From Oegoconia quadripuncta (taxonomy: Eukaryota; Arthropoda; Insecta; Lepidoptera; Autostichidae), in NCBI GenBank assembly GCA_949316235.1, contig OX438741.1, forward strand, positions 20,647,124-20,711,123: a DNA stretch of 64,000 nucleotides, read 5' to 3'. The notes under the pieces were generated by a model. It made no database searches, was not told the origin of the DNA, and saw nothing but the letters and a program-made list of their open reading frames with translations. Made by a program: the position numbers and the translations under genes. Of this stretch, positions 52,043 to 60,889 are shown one piece after another. Each line of letters begins with the position of its first letter. Within the stretch, counting starts at the first letter, position 1.

Positions 52043-52135
52043 TTTATTGATAACATTTAAAATTAATTGACCTAACTGTGAACCTAATTAATAGGCTCAC
52101 AGCTAGGTCAATTAATTTTAAATGTTATCAATAAA
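52043..52135. repeat. Long hairpin upstream of Spätzle gene 2 (43-bp stem, 7-base loop)
   Basis: 52043-52085 (TTTATTGATAACATTTAAAA onward) and 52093-52135 are inverted complements with only two mismatches. It lies 209 bases before the start codon of gene 2. If transcribed it would form a nearly perfect hairpin of pre-miRNA or siRNA-precursor size. It could equally be a tiny foldback transposon. No other copy was noticed in the window. Confidence 0.85.
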
Positions 52136-52199
52136 TGACGAAATACGGATAAAACCAACCATGAATGAGGATAATGACATTAGTAGGTAACTTATTATA

Positions 52200-52343
52200 T
52201 TTCTGCAAATAGTTACAATTACAATGTAATTATGTCATACACTCAACGGCATCGCAACAAGGCGGTATACAAGTAACTCGTAAAATTGTAGGCCAATTAT
52301 CGAGTTCGCAAATATCTGATCGCAGTAACGGCAGTAACTTATC
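52200..52343 (+). promoter_or_regulatory. Putative promoter and 5' UTR of Spätzle gene 2
   Basis: Non-repeated DNA just before the start codon, with a TATA-like GGTATACAAG near 52263. The transcription start cannot be fixed from sequence. Confidence 0.3.
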
Positions 52344-52379
52344 ATGGCCTGGATACTCGGTACATTTTTAATCACATTG
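52344..52379 (+). CDS. Spätzle gene 2 exon 1 (signal peptide)
   Basis: Twelve codons, [12 protein letters not shown], phase 0 at a GTAAGT donor. It parallels gene 1 exon 1. Confidence 0.8.
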
Positions 52380-55300
52380 GTAAGTGCCATAGTATAATTT
52401 ATACTATGTAAGTTAAATTTCTAACATTAGCACTACTATAATATGGTAGCCTTCAGCTACCCCACCATCAACGCTTCTTCTTGGCAAACACATCAAATTC
52501 TTGAGGACCAGAATATGCCCATGTGTATACAGCATGGTCTGTGGCATCGTAGAGGTCCTGTAGCGTTGAAGTGTCGGGACACGCGTGGCAGCATATAGGT
52601 ATAGAAGATGCCCCATAGTTTATGGTGTATCATGGCACAAGCACGGGTTGTCATCCGTGTAGGACATGTTTTCTCGGCATCTACCGACCCTAGTACGCAG
52701 TCTATTGAGTAACTTCCATACAGGCCACTCCAGATAGTAACCTGATGGAAGCTTCCCTTCAGGTGTTTTAAAGGTCGGTAGTGAGAGCTCTATGTTCTAC
52801 GGTCACTGCTATCTGATGATTAGGGACTCGAGCTACCCTTAGTTCTTTTCCTAGCCATAAATTAGAAGTAATAATTAGGTTCGCTTTAAAGAAGTTTTTT
52901 TATGGATTTTATTACGGAGACAATATTTCAGATCTCAGAGACATCCCAGCAATTCGTACCGAACATTCCAGCTGGATGTAACAAGGCTATCTGTGAAGAT
53001 GTCCCAAACTACCCAGAAAGTTACATCTCTAACATAATTGAGAAGGTAATGTAGATCAAAAGACCGGCAGTACACAAGTCATATCAACGTTCTCCCTGGT
53101 AAAAGTCCAACTCACTCATCATCAAAACCTATAGCGTGGGTACTTCCCTGTGGCGTACAATCTTATAATTTGGTACTAAAGGAGATTTTGTGGCACAAGT
53201 GAAGAAATACGAAAATCGTTAATTTCAATTCCCTGGTGGAATTACGTGACAAAAACATTCACCATCCTCATATTTAGCCTCAGGACTGTTGCTTCATGGG
53301 GAGTGTTCTGAAGAACTGTTCGAGCTAATACCCGCTGCTCAATTTGACCATTACACTTCCCGCCGAAAATTAAATTTCCATCCACATCACCTGGACCTGT
53401 ACGTTTCTCAAGAAACTTCTTACCACGTACGACCACCCTGTGGAACGGACTTCCTGCAGCGGTTTTCCCGAACGAGTACGACATTGGAACCTTCAAGAAA
53501 CGAGCCTACACCTTCCTCAAAGGCCGGCAACGCATCTGTTACCCTTTTGGTGTTGCGGGTGTCCATGGGCGGCGGTGATTGCTTTCCATCAGGTGGCCCG
53601 CATGCTCGTTTGCCGCCCTCTCATATATAAAAAAAAGGACGTCCACTCCTGAACATGGACCTCCCCATAGAAGCCAGAGCGACCCGTTAGAAACGGCCTC
53701 CATCCAGTGACATCACCACACCTTGCTGATCAGCCCTTAGATTACGTAAATTCCTCGGTATCGTTATCGATTACGTTGATCAATTCGTATTCGTATTCGT
53801 TGGCGGGCCGGTTTCCGCAACTCGACGTCTGGATGCGCCTATTTTGCGTGCGGGGGAATACCTAATACTGCCACCCAAGTTCTTGGAGGAAACCGAGCAA
53901 CTTTGGGATGTTGCCACAGGCTTCGGGGAGAGACTCCGGTCTTCCAAGGTGGGTGGCTCGATGTAAGGCCACCTCCTCGCACTCCAGGAGCACGTGGGCG
54001 GCTGATTCTTCGGCCTCCATGCACGCTCTGCACAGGGGGCTGTCTGTAACACCTATATTGAACAGATGTTTGTTGTTATGACCGTGACCTGTTAGTGTAC
54101 CCGTGACCAAACACAGCTGCGCCTTGGAGAGGCGCATAAGTTGTCGAGTAAGGCGCACACTCCGAGCTGGGATTGCCGCTCTGGTTTGCCTGCAGTCTAC
54201 CCCTATGGTCCAGTCATTGTTGTGTCGCGATGTAGTTCGCTGATGAAGCCATGATTTGATTTGGCAAAACGGCAGTGGGACGATTGGCTCAGGGCCCTGC
54301 ACCATCATTGCAGATCCCCTTCTCGCCAGCTCATCCGCAGCGTCGTTGCCCCTTGATCCACTGTGTCCCTTAATCCACTGAAGAGTTATGTCGTTGTGCG
54401 AGCACACCTCCATCAGAGATTGGTGACACTCTAAGATGAGCCCAGAAGTTATGCTATTGCAGTTCAGGGCTTGTAAGATCGCCATGCTGTCAGATAGGAT
54501 TCGAATGGAGTAGTTCTGCACCTGTCTGTTGGCGATCGCTTTCGCTGCTAGTGTGATGCCCATACACTCGGCCTGGAAAACTGTATTATGGGCACCAAGA
54601 GGCGATGAGATGTTGATTTGTAGGTCCTCTGAGAAAGTCCCAGAGCCAGTGCCGTCCCTCGTTTTAGAGCCATCCGTGAAGATCATGAGCTCCTTGGAAC
54701 TCCAGTCTCCACCTGGAGGCTCTTTAAGATGTATTCTGTATTTCTTGTCGAATATAAATTGCTTAGGGATCCTATCATTGCTAGCCTCTATGAGCGGTTG
54801 CTCCTTGACCACATCGTTAAGAATGCTAGCGTGATAGCACCCGCTGTCTTTCCAGAGTTTCAGGGTTTTTAAGCGCACCGCTGAAATGGCCGCTTCTTGT
54901 TGGATAAACAGGTGGAGCGGAGGCAAGTCTAGCATAATCTCCAGGGCCGCGGTGGGTGTAGTCCGCATGCACCCGGTGACAGCTACACAAGCCAATCTCT
55001 GGAAGCTTTGAAGTTTGCTTGCGGCTGTGGATTGGGTTGTTTTTGTCCACCAAACCACCGATCCGTAGCAGATGATCGGGCGTATGACAGTTTTATATAG
55101 CCACAGGATGACCTTGGGGCTGAGGCCCCAAGTCCTACCTATCATCCTGCGGCATTGGTAATACGTTGATCAATAAGAAACCGTCAAATTGCCGAACGAG
55201 CGATAAGCCAACCAATCACATGTTTGAACGTAACCGATGACGATAACGATGAAATTATGTAATAGAACCTCTTCAAAATCTATAGAGTTACCTACTTTCC

Positions 55301-58300
55301 TGTGGCGTGCAATCTACATATTTGGTACTAAAGGAGGTCTTGTCGCACAAGTGGCCTCCGTGGCTCAATTTAAACAACATTGGGTTTACGTTTCGGAGGT
55401 CGCGGGTTAGATCCTCAGCGGGGTACATGTTTAAGTACTCGGTTTGGTTGATGGTAGGGCATTTTAAATGTCCGTCTGGCTAGTTACCACCATCTTATCT
55501 AAATCTGCCGCCAAACAGCAATGTTAATAGCATTGTTGTGTTCCGGTTGTCAGAGATAAGATAGCCAGTCCCCCAAATAAGATGGGGTTTCCGGGTCAGT
55601 ACGCTACCACCTTCGGCCTCATCTTCACTTAACATCAGGTGTGATTGAGGTCAAATGCTAACCCGTTGTGCATTAAAAAAAAAAGTGGAGAAATACGAAA
55701 ATCATTCATTTTAATTCCCTGGTGGAATTACAATTACAAAAACATTTATCATCATCATATCAGCCACAGGACATCAACTGCTGAACATAAGCATCCCCCA
55801 TAGAATTCCAGAGTGAACAGAAGCGGCCTGCTCCAGCGATTTCCCGCGACCTTTATCAGGGGACCAATCGCGCTATTTTACAACAGTTTTACCGTTCGAA
55901 TGGAACGGTTTTGGTTTAGCTTTCTGGGCGATTATATCGTTGACGCTACCAAAGTAAAACTAAACTCAAAATGTTTAGAGCCAACCACAAATATTAAAAG
56001 AAAACTAGGTTAATTTCCGTTCAAATATTAGCGCGATAAGAAATGTGCTTAACGTAACGTTTTTCGTTACGTTCGTATTATCGTTCAAACTTAGCGCGAC
56101 CAGCCCCCAGGTCGTCTCTCCACCTTGCTGTCCTACGCTGCGCTTGCCAGTGCGAGGCCTCCACTCGAGAACTTTAATGTCCCATCAGTTCTTTGAGCTA
56201 TGTGCCCTATCTACTGCTACTTCAACTTTCAAATCCGCTGAGCTATGTCAGTCACCTTCGTTTGCCTACGGATTTCTTCATTCCTGATTCAATCACGTAG
56301 TGAAACGCCAAGCATCGCCCTCTCCTTAGCTCGTTGCATGACCTTGAGCTTTCTTATGAGGCCCGTAGTGTGAGTCCACGTTCCGGTGCCCTAAGTCATC
56401 ACTGTGTTACACACTTTATTTTTTTATTGATTTATTCATACGTAACATCAACATCATATAATATAACATATTCTTTTTCTTTTCGTGTCGAGGCAAGTTT
56501 CAAATTTTATTGGACCAAAACTTAGCCACTCTAACAGCACTGTCTGAGGCGTTAAGGAGGTCGTCAAAGGTGCAGCTGTCAGGACACGCGGGGCAAGACA
56601 ATACGGGATCCGTTGTTGTAGGGAGACTCCGCACTTGCATCGATCCTCGCCATCGGAGAAGCCCCACCTGCACAGATTATCTTTGCTGCGTCCAACCTGA
56701 GTTCGAAGCCGATTTAAGGATTTCTATGTTGGCCATGGCAAATCTTGTCCAGAAGGAAGAGACTCCTCGAGCACATTATATTTTAATATTTTACATAGCA
56801 AATATTTTAGAAGTTCAATTCCTGATATTGTATGACAATTAAAGATGTACATGACATTCACCAATTTGTACAAAAGCATCTTAGGTGGTAACTTAAAGCT
56901 ATTGTGCCCATTAGATGGGGTACGTTAGTAGGTACTATTAGTTCTAGTAGGTACTATTCAAGACTTTGATTAAAGACTTTCGTCTTCAAGCATTGAGGTA
57001 TTTTGGACGAGAAGAGGTTACGCATGTTCCCGAACGCTGCCCATCCGAGTTGGATTCGTTGATTAACCTCTCGAAGTTGGGCTTGTGAAGTCGGATCTCT
57101 TGTCCTAAATAGGCATATCTATCATTACAGACAGAATCCAATGCGATAGTGCTCAACTTAATATAACTCATGAAAATAATTGTTACATTTGTTCTACCAT
57201 CATAATGCGGCCTTTGTGAACTTCATTACCCAAGGCCGGGTCTTTATAATTAATGTTAAAGTTTGTTTTATAATATAAAAATTTTCCATACACGTAATAA
57301 TTTATTTAATTAATTCTTGTTTTAGTTAAACAAAGACAAACATGAATTCGGAGTAATTGATCCAATTGATCAATTGAAGCTTTCTAGGGATGACAATGAA
57401 GAATACCGCGATCTCTGCCCTACCGAGCAAAAGGTGTGATCATCGAATTATTTATAAATCCCCGACGAAACACGACGGGTTTGACGGCGTTGTCCAGTCT
57501 TTGGCGCATATTACAGAATGTTACGCTTGAGGGACACTTAAAAAGGGACAGCTTTATGTAACTTGTATAACGGCATCTCTTTCTAACTATGCTCAAGCGC
57601 AGTTCTACGCTTACGATCCCCAATAATCATTGAATCTTTTATCCTCTTTCACTGTCGACAGATTATATACCCAAAAGCTGCTAAGCACAAAACTGGAACA
57701 TGGCATTTTGTGATTAATCGAAATGATGATCCTTTGCAGTCAGTTGTGATCGAAACATGCGCGTGAGTACCTATTTAATTATTCCGTCGGAATTAGTTGG
57801 GGTTTTGAGTGAGGAAGCATGCATTCGATCTTTTCTTCACTTAACAGCCGCCCGCCTAGCATGACAGGCGCGATGAACGTTTATGTCGCGCGCGATAATA
57901 CCTATTGGCCGCTTATTCGCTTTTTTTATGCACAACGGTTAGCACTTGCCGTCCACCTGATATTAAATGAAGATGAGGCCAAGGGTGGAAGCGTACTGAC
58001 CGGTAATCCCATTTATTTGGGGGACGGGCTATCTTATTTCAGACAACCGGAACAGAACAATGCTATTAACATTGCTGTTTGGGCGGCAGACTTAGATAAG
58101 ACGGTGGTAGCTATCAGGTGGACTTATAAAACCTAATAAAGAAATAATAAAGAAAGTACATATTTATCCCGCTGAGGCCGAACCCGTGACCTTCGATTCG
58201 TAAACTCTATGTTATCAAGCCACAGAGGTGGTCAATAATACTTGGACGAAATATACAATTATCCCACTCTCACTCGTACCTCGCGGGCGACAAACGATGT

Positions 58301-58562
58301 CATGCTACGCAGGCTGGTGTAATTGAGGCCAAGCGCTAACCCGTCTAATGTAGATATTAAAAAAAACTGTTTCTCCAGGTCTGGGGGAGATAAGAGCTGC
58401 GGCAACGGCGTCGACATAGTATTCACCAATGGCTATGTCTCACGATGCAAGCAGAAGTATATATACCGCTACATGATTGGCATAGACTACAAAGGAAATT
58501 CGTTCGACATACAGACTATGCTGCCCAGCTGCTGTGCTTGCGTGCTCTCTAGCATATACTAA
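52344..58562 (+). CDS. Second Spätzle-like cytokine precursor (gene 2), five exons
   Basis: A compact Spätzle paralog in tandem with gene 1. Exons: 52344-52379, 52932-53045, 57326-57433, 57662-57762 and 58379-58562, giving 180 residues with consistent phases. It should be secreted, cleaved after KLSR (R71) and act as a 109-residue cystine-knot dimer. The knot has seven Cys, with RCKQKY and PSCCACV. The prodomain after the signal peptide is only about 50 residues. It retains [16 protein letters not shown] but lacks any counterpart of gene 1 exon 2. The last two exons have the same lengths and phases as those of gene 1. The frame is intact, so it looks functional. Whether it activates Toll, competes with gene 1 product or has another receptor cannot be told from sequence. 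Confidence 0.88.
52430..52720 (-). pseudogene. Non-LTR C-terminal fragment in intron 1 of gene 2
   Basis: On the minus strand the conceptual reading VGRCRENM, then [31 protein letters not shown] and FAKKKR resembles the end of I/R1-type elements. It is related to 56461-56770. Several frameshifts. Confidence 0.55.
52932..53045 (+). CDS. Spätzle gene 2 exon 2
   Basis: Acceptor GACAATATTTCAG, donor GTAATG, 38 codons, phase 0 both ends. Encodes [16 protein letters not shown], then [20 protein letters not shown]. Confidence 0.9.
53080..53284 (+). repeat. Intronic duplicated segment, copy without SINE
   Basis: Matches 55280-55770 (ACTTCCCTGTGGCG, TTTGGTACTAAAGGAG, GAAATACGAAAATC, AATTCCCTGGTGGAATTAC). 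The other copy holds a SINE1 that is absent here. Confidence 0.75.
53285..53640 (+). pseudogene. Non-LTR reverse transcriptase C-terminus and tail
   Basis: The frame begins [20 protein letters not shown]. After a frameshift the reading is [20 protein letters not shown] and then a [14 protein letters not shown] type end. It closes with CCCGCATGCTCGTTTGCCGC, CTCTCATATA and poly-A. A classic 5'-truncated moth retroelement. Confidence 0.75.
53785..55161 (-). mobile_element. 5'-truncated I/R1-type non-LTR retrotransposon with 13-bp target duplication
   Basis: TACGTTGATCAAT flanks both sides (53772-53784 and 55162-55174). The minus-strand 3' tail is a short ACGAAT repeat rather than poly-A. It carries the frame at 53862-55145 and lies in intron 2 of Spätzle gene 2. 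Confidence 0.85.
53862..55145 (-). pseudogene. Reverse transcriptase end plus RNase H domain
   Basis: 427 uninterrupted codons of a truncated ORF2. The first quarter is the end of reverse transcriptase ([31 protein letters not shown]). A complete RNase H domain follows, with acidic residues in [30 protein letters not shown] and [11 protein letters not shown]-terminal Cys motif reads [20 protein letters not shown]. It ends at a natural stop. The endonuclease and most of the reverse transcriptase are missing, so it cannot retrotranspose by itself. The open frame suggests recent insertion. Confidence 0.85.
55280..55770 (+). repeat. Intronic duplicated segment, copy with SINE1
   Basis: Second copy of 53080-53284, split by the SINE1 at 55352-55684 with an AAGTGG-type duplication on each side. 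Confidence 0.75.
55352..55684 (+). mobile_element. SINE1 copy, full length
   Basis: Starts at CCTCCGTGGCTCAATTTAAA and ends in an A-rich tail before GTGGAGAAATACG. The empty site is visible at about 53198. Confidence 0.92.
55771..56104. other. Unassigned DNA, repeat-like
   Basis: Includes ACCGTTCGAATGGAACGGT, a 19-base imperfect palindrome, and a TAACGTTTTTCGTTACG stretch. A foldback repeat is possible but its ends were not defined. Confidence 0.35.
56105..56400 (-). pseudogene. Non-LTR reverse transcriptase C-terminal fragment (AMLGVSLRD type)
   Basis: The minus strand reads [12 protein letters not shown], then [18 protein letters not shown], with stops and frameshifts. This is a C-terminal region common in moth and other arthropod RTE-like elements. 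Confidence 0.7.
56461..56770 (-). pseudogene. Non-LTR C-terminal end (DTRKEE type)
   Basis: On the minus strand [20 protein letters not shown], then DRCKCG, and an end reading [11 protein letters not shown]. It supplies the sequence of the 41-base insertion at 40969-41009. Confidence 0.6.
56780..57325. other. Unassigned part of intron 2 of Spätzle gene 2
   Basis: No supported feature. Confidence 0.35.
57326..57433 (+). CDS. Spätzle gene 2 exon 3 (activation site)
   Basis: Acceptor TTCTTGTTTTAG, 36 codons, phase 0. Ends [10 protein letters not shown], then [10 protein letters not shown], with 21 residues from exon start to Arg exactly as in gene 1. The donor GTGTGA is weaker than consensus. 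Confidence 0.87.
57508..57613. repeat. Small foldback repeat filling intron 3
   Basis: Inverted equivalent of 35763-35905 (ATTACAGAATGTTACGC, AAAAAGGGACAGC, GGCATCTCTTTCT, CAGTTCTACGCTTA). It makes up almost half of the 228-base intron. Confidence 0.65.
57662..57762 (+). CDS. Spätzle gene 2 exon 4 (cystine knot)
   Basis: Acceptor CACTGTCGACAG, donor GTGAGT, 101 bp. Encodes [20 protein letters not shown], then QSVVIETC. Confidence 0.9.
57920..58232 (-). mobile_element. SINE1 copy, diverged
   Basis: Reverse, with internal changes and a damaged B box, in intron 4 of gene 2. Confidence 0.83.
58318..58367 (+). mobile_element. SINE1 3' tail at the exon 5 acceptor
   Basis: AATTGAGGCCAAGCGCTAAC and CCGT, then TTAAAAAAAA, match the SINE1 3' end. 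The exon begins 12 bases later. Confidence 0.65.
58379..58562 (+). CDS. Spätzle gene 2 exon 5 (cystine knot end)
   Basis: Acceptor TGTTTCTCCAG, 184 bp including TAA. Encodes [40 protein letters not shown] and [14 protein letters not shown]. Confidence 0.94.
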
Positions 58563-58649
58563 TAAATATAACAAGCTAATACATCTACCGTAGAAAAAAA
58601 CTAAAACCTCACTGCGAAAATGAAATGCATCCAGAGTAAATCACCTATG

Positions 58650-58655
58650 AATAAA
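58650..58655 (+). terminator. Polyadenylation signal, Spätzle gene 2
   Basis: AATAAA about 90 bases after the stop. Another AATAAA overlaps the stop codon and is too close to be the likely one. Confidence 0.55.
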
Positions 58656-58707
58656 GTCTAAACTTACCTACCGTTCGACTCGATGCAGTCAGATTTAATG
58701 CACACCT

Positions 58708-59010
58708 AGGCCCGTATTAATAAATCAATCTCAATAGAAGTCTTGAGGCTGTATCAACCGAGATGCGTCTTAAGCAGTTGACGCTATCTCAAGCTCCGTG
58801 CTAATTTATAAACCAATCTTGAGGTCTATTCAGCTGAGATCACTACTCAAGTATTCGCTTCAGCGGCGAATGAATGATAGTCTTGAGTTTCATTTATTAA
58901 TACGCGCACCTCTCCAGTGAGTACTGCTTGAGTATGCACGTGCTTTTCAGGTCTCAAGTTAGTTTATTAATCAACACGTTTACTTGAGACCGGTCACAAG
59001 ACTGTTAGAG
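58708..59010. mobile_element. MITE-like repeat (TCTTGAG/CTCAAGA-rich), copy 2
   Basis: Starts AGGCCCGTATTAATAAATC. Matches 40850-41228 without the 41-base insertion. Confidence 0.72.
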
Positions 59011-59120
59011 TACTTCAGTACTACTTATATTAATTCTGTGCCTAGAGTGCAACTGTATCTCTTTGAGTAGGTAACTACTGGCGATTTGTACTTTACAAGT
59101 GATTATAATTAAAAATATGT

Positions 59121-59275
59121 TGACACTGGTGTCGATTCGGTTATACGCAAACTAAACTAAAACCAATTTCAATGTATGACTGTCTTTTTCTCTCTGGAAC
59201 AATATAACGTGACAGCACCAGTCTAAATCTGGTTTTAGTTTAGTTCGTGTGCAACAGAATCGACACCAATGTGAT
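59121..59275. mobile_element. Palindromic MITE (GGTGTCGATTCGG ends), copy 1
   Basis: GGTGTCGATTCGGTTATACG, then AAACTAAACTAAAACC, is mirrored by GGTTTTAGTTTAGTTCG and GAATCGACACCA. Related to 63655-63806. Confidence 0.78.
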
Positions 59276-59314
59276 GGCACGATTTAAAAATTGCCGCCTA
59301 AGATTTATCGTTTC

Positions 59315-59590
59315 ATTTGTTTTTACCCGACTGCACAAGGAAGGTGGGTAATGTTTTTCGAGTGTATGTATGTATGAATGTATGTGCGTTCCTTTGGCGC
59401 ATACTGTAGACTAAACGGCTTGACCAATTTCGAAGTGCATGGTGTCGTTAGATTTGCCTTGATACCTGGAGTGTCTAAGGATACATATCCAACATGGAAT
59501 CCGAAAAATACAAAATATATTGTCGGGTTTTTTGTTTTTTTATTTCCATTCTTTACTGGTAGGTACAGTCTTTTGCAGAGAATCATGACC
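59315..59590 (+). repeat. Dispersed repeat (TACCCGACTGCACAAGGAAG type)
   Basis: A pattern seen in lepidopteran interspersed repeats (GGTGGGTAATGTTTTTCGAG, a TGTATG microsatellite, then ACGGCTTGACCAATTT). The frames crossing it are not genes. Confidence 0.45.
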
Positions 59591-59599
59591 CTCGCACTG

Positions 59600-59735
59600 A
59601 GGCCCGTATTAATAAACCGCTCTTGAGATGACCAGTTGACGCTTGAAAATCTCTATAATATTAAAACAGAATCAAAAAAATTGTATTGAGACTGAGATGC
59701 GACCTCAATCTCAAGATCGAATCTTAGATTGATAT
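59600..59735. mobile_element. MITE-like repeat (TCTTGAG/CTCAAGA-rich), short copy
   Basis: Starts AGGCCCGTATTAATAAACC like copy 2, then diverges, with CTCAATCTCAAGAT at its end. Confidence 0.5.
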
Positions 59736-60189
59736 GTGAACATAATTGACTTTTTCTGCACAATGTTCTGCTTCTATTACACATCAAAACTCGAAATATA
59801 CAATTCAGTAACGGAAAAATAATCAAGTGTTACCTCAATGGCCGAATTCCCGATAAAAACCGTTTATATTTTGATATCAATAGGGAATCGTTATTTATAA
59901 TTTTTATTAAACCGGATTGATCGTCTTTTGAACTACATGAAACACCTAGGTACTCAAAATGTACACCTCATACGGTTTTAAAAAACAATTTATAAAAAAT
60001 ATTATAAAAAACATGATCTCAATCACACCGGATGTTATGTGAAGATAGATGACGACACTCTTCACCATAATATTCTTCTCTTGCCCCAAAAATTTTCTTT
60101 GTATGACATACTTCCCCCTGCCGATTTCCCTCGTTCCATTATATTTAAATCTCTCATTACTTATTCGTTCATAAACTCGCCTATTATTC

Positions 60190-60190
60190 A

Positions 60191-60221
<31 letters not shown>
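60190..60221. repeat. (ATT)n microsatellite
   Basis: About ten ATT units. Confidence 0.95.
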
Positions 60222-60222
<1 letters not shown>

Positions 60223-60258
60223 TCTGTCCTCTCTTTCCTTTTTTCTTTTCCGCGGGTC

Positions 60259-60888
60259 AAGTATCTCGACGCGCCTGTCAAATTTTCGAAAATACCTGCG
60301 GTGTTAAAAACGTTTATAGATACTCTTCTACTGGGTGTATTTGTAATCTGTGAAAAGCTATAGCTACGGGAATATATTATCTATGGATATAATGAATGAA
60401 CACTACTTCAGCTATAATACAAAAAATCAGAAAAATGTTACGAGTTGTAATATGTAGGTATACCTATATCCACGATATAATTGGTATTTTTACGGAAAGT
60501 ACAGATTTATTTCATGTTTTTCTTAAAAAAACGGGTAATTCAATAAATTGTTATGAGAATTGAAAGCTCTATGGCCAGGTTCCTAAGCCTGTTCTAATAA
60601 AAAACAGTAGTTGGAATTCTATGCCTATACTCCCACCCACAGAGAAAAAAAATATTTTCACAAATACAGACTAAATATCATAGCTAACATGACATGGCGC
60701 ACATTATTGGATGCGGAATTTAATAGAGAACAAGTTCAAACACAGTCCAAAGGAATTGGAACTCTATAACCATTACAATTGAGAGTTGAAAGTCGAGTGT
60801 ACCGCCGACACCGATCGGTGTTCGCGTCTGTTGAAGGTATAAAAGTATTTTGGACACCGATCGGTGTTCGCGTCCGCCTAAAGGTTAA
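60259..60888 (+). repeat. 600-bp repeat with CACCGATCGGTG palindromes, copy 2
   Basis: Nearly the same as 30282-30880, with palindromes at 60809-60820 and 60855-60866 and ending TTAA at 60885-60888. Its left border falls at the same base (AAGTATCTCG). Confidence 0.7.
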
Positions 60889-60889
60889 A

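Noticed and set aside
54529..54834. 101-codon + frame
   Set aside because: Antisense shadow of the RNase H coding region on the minus strand.
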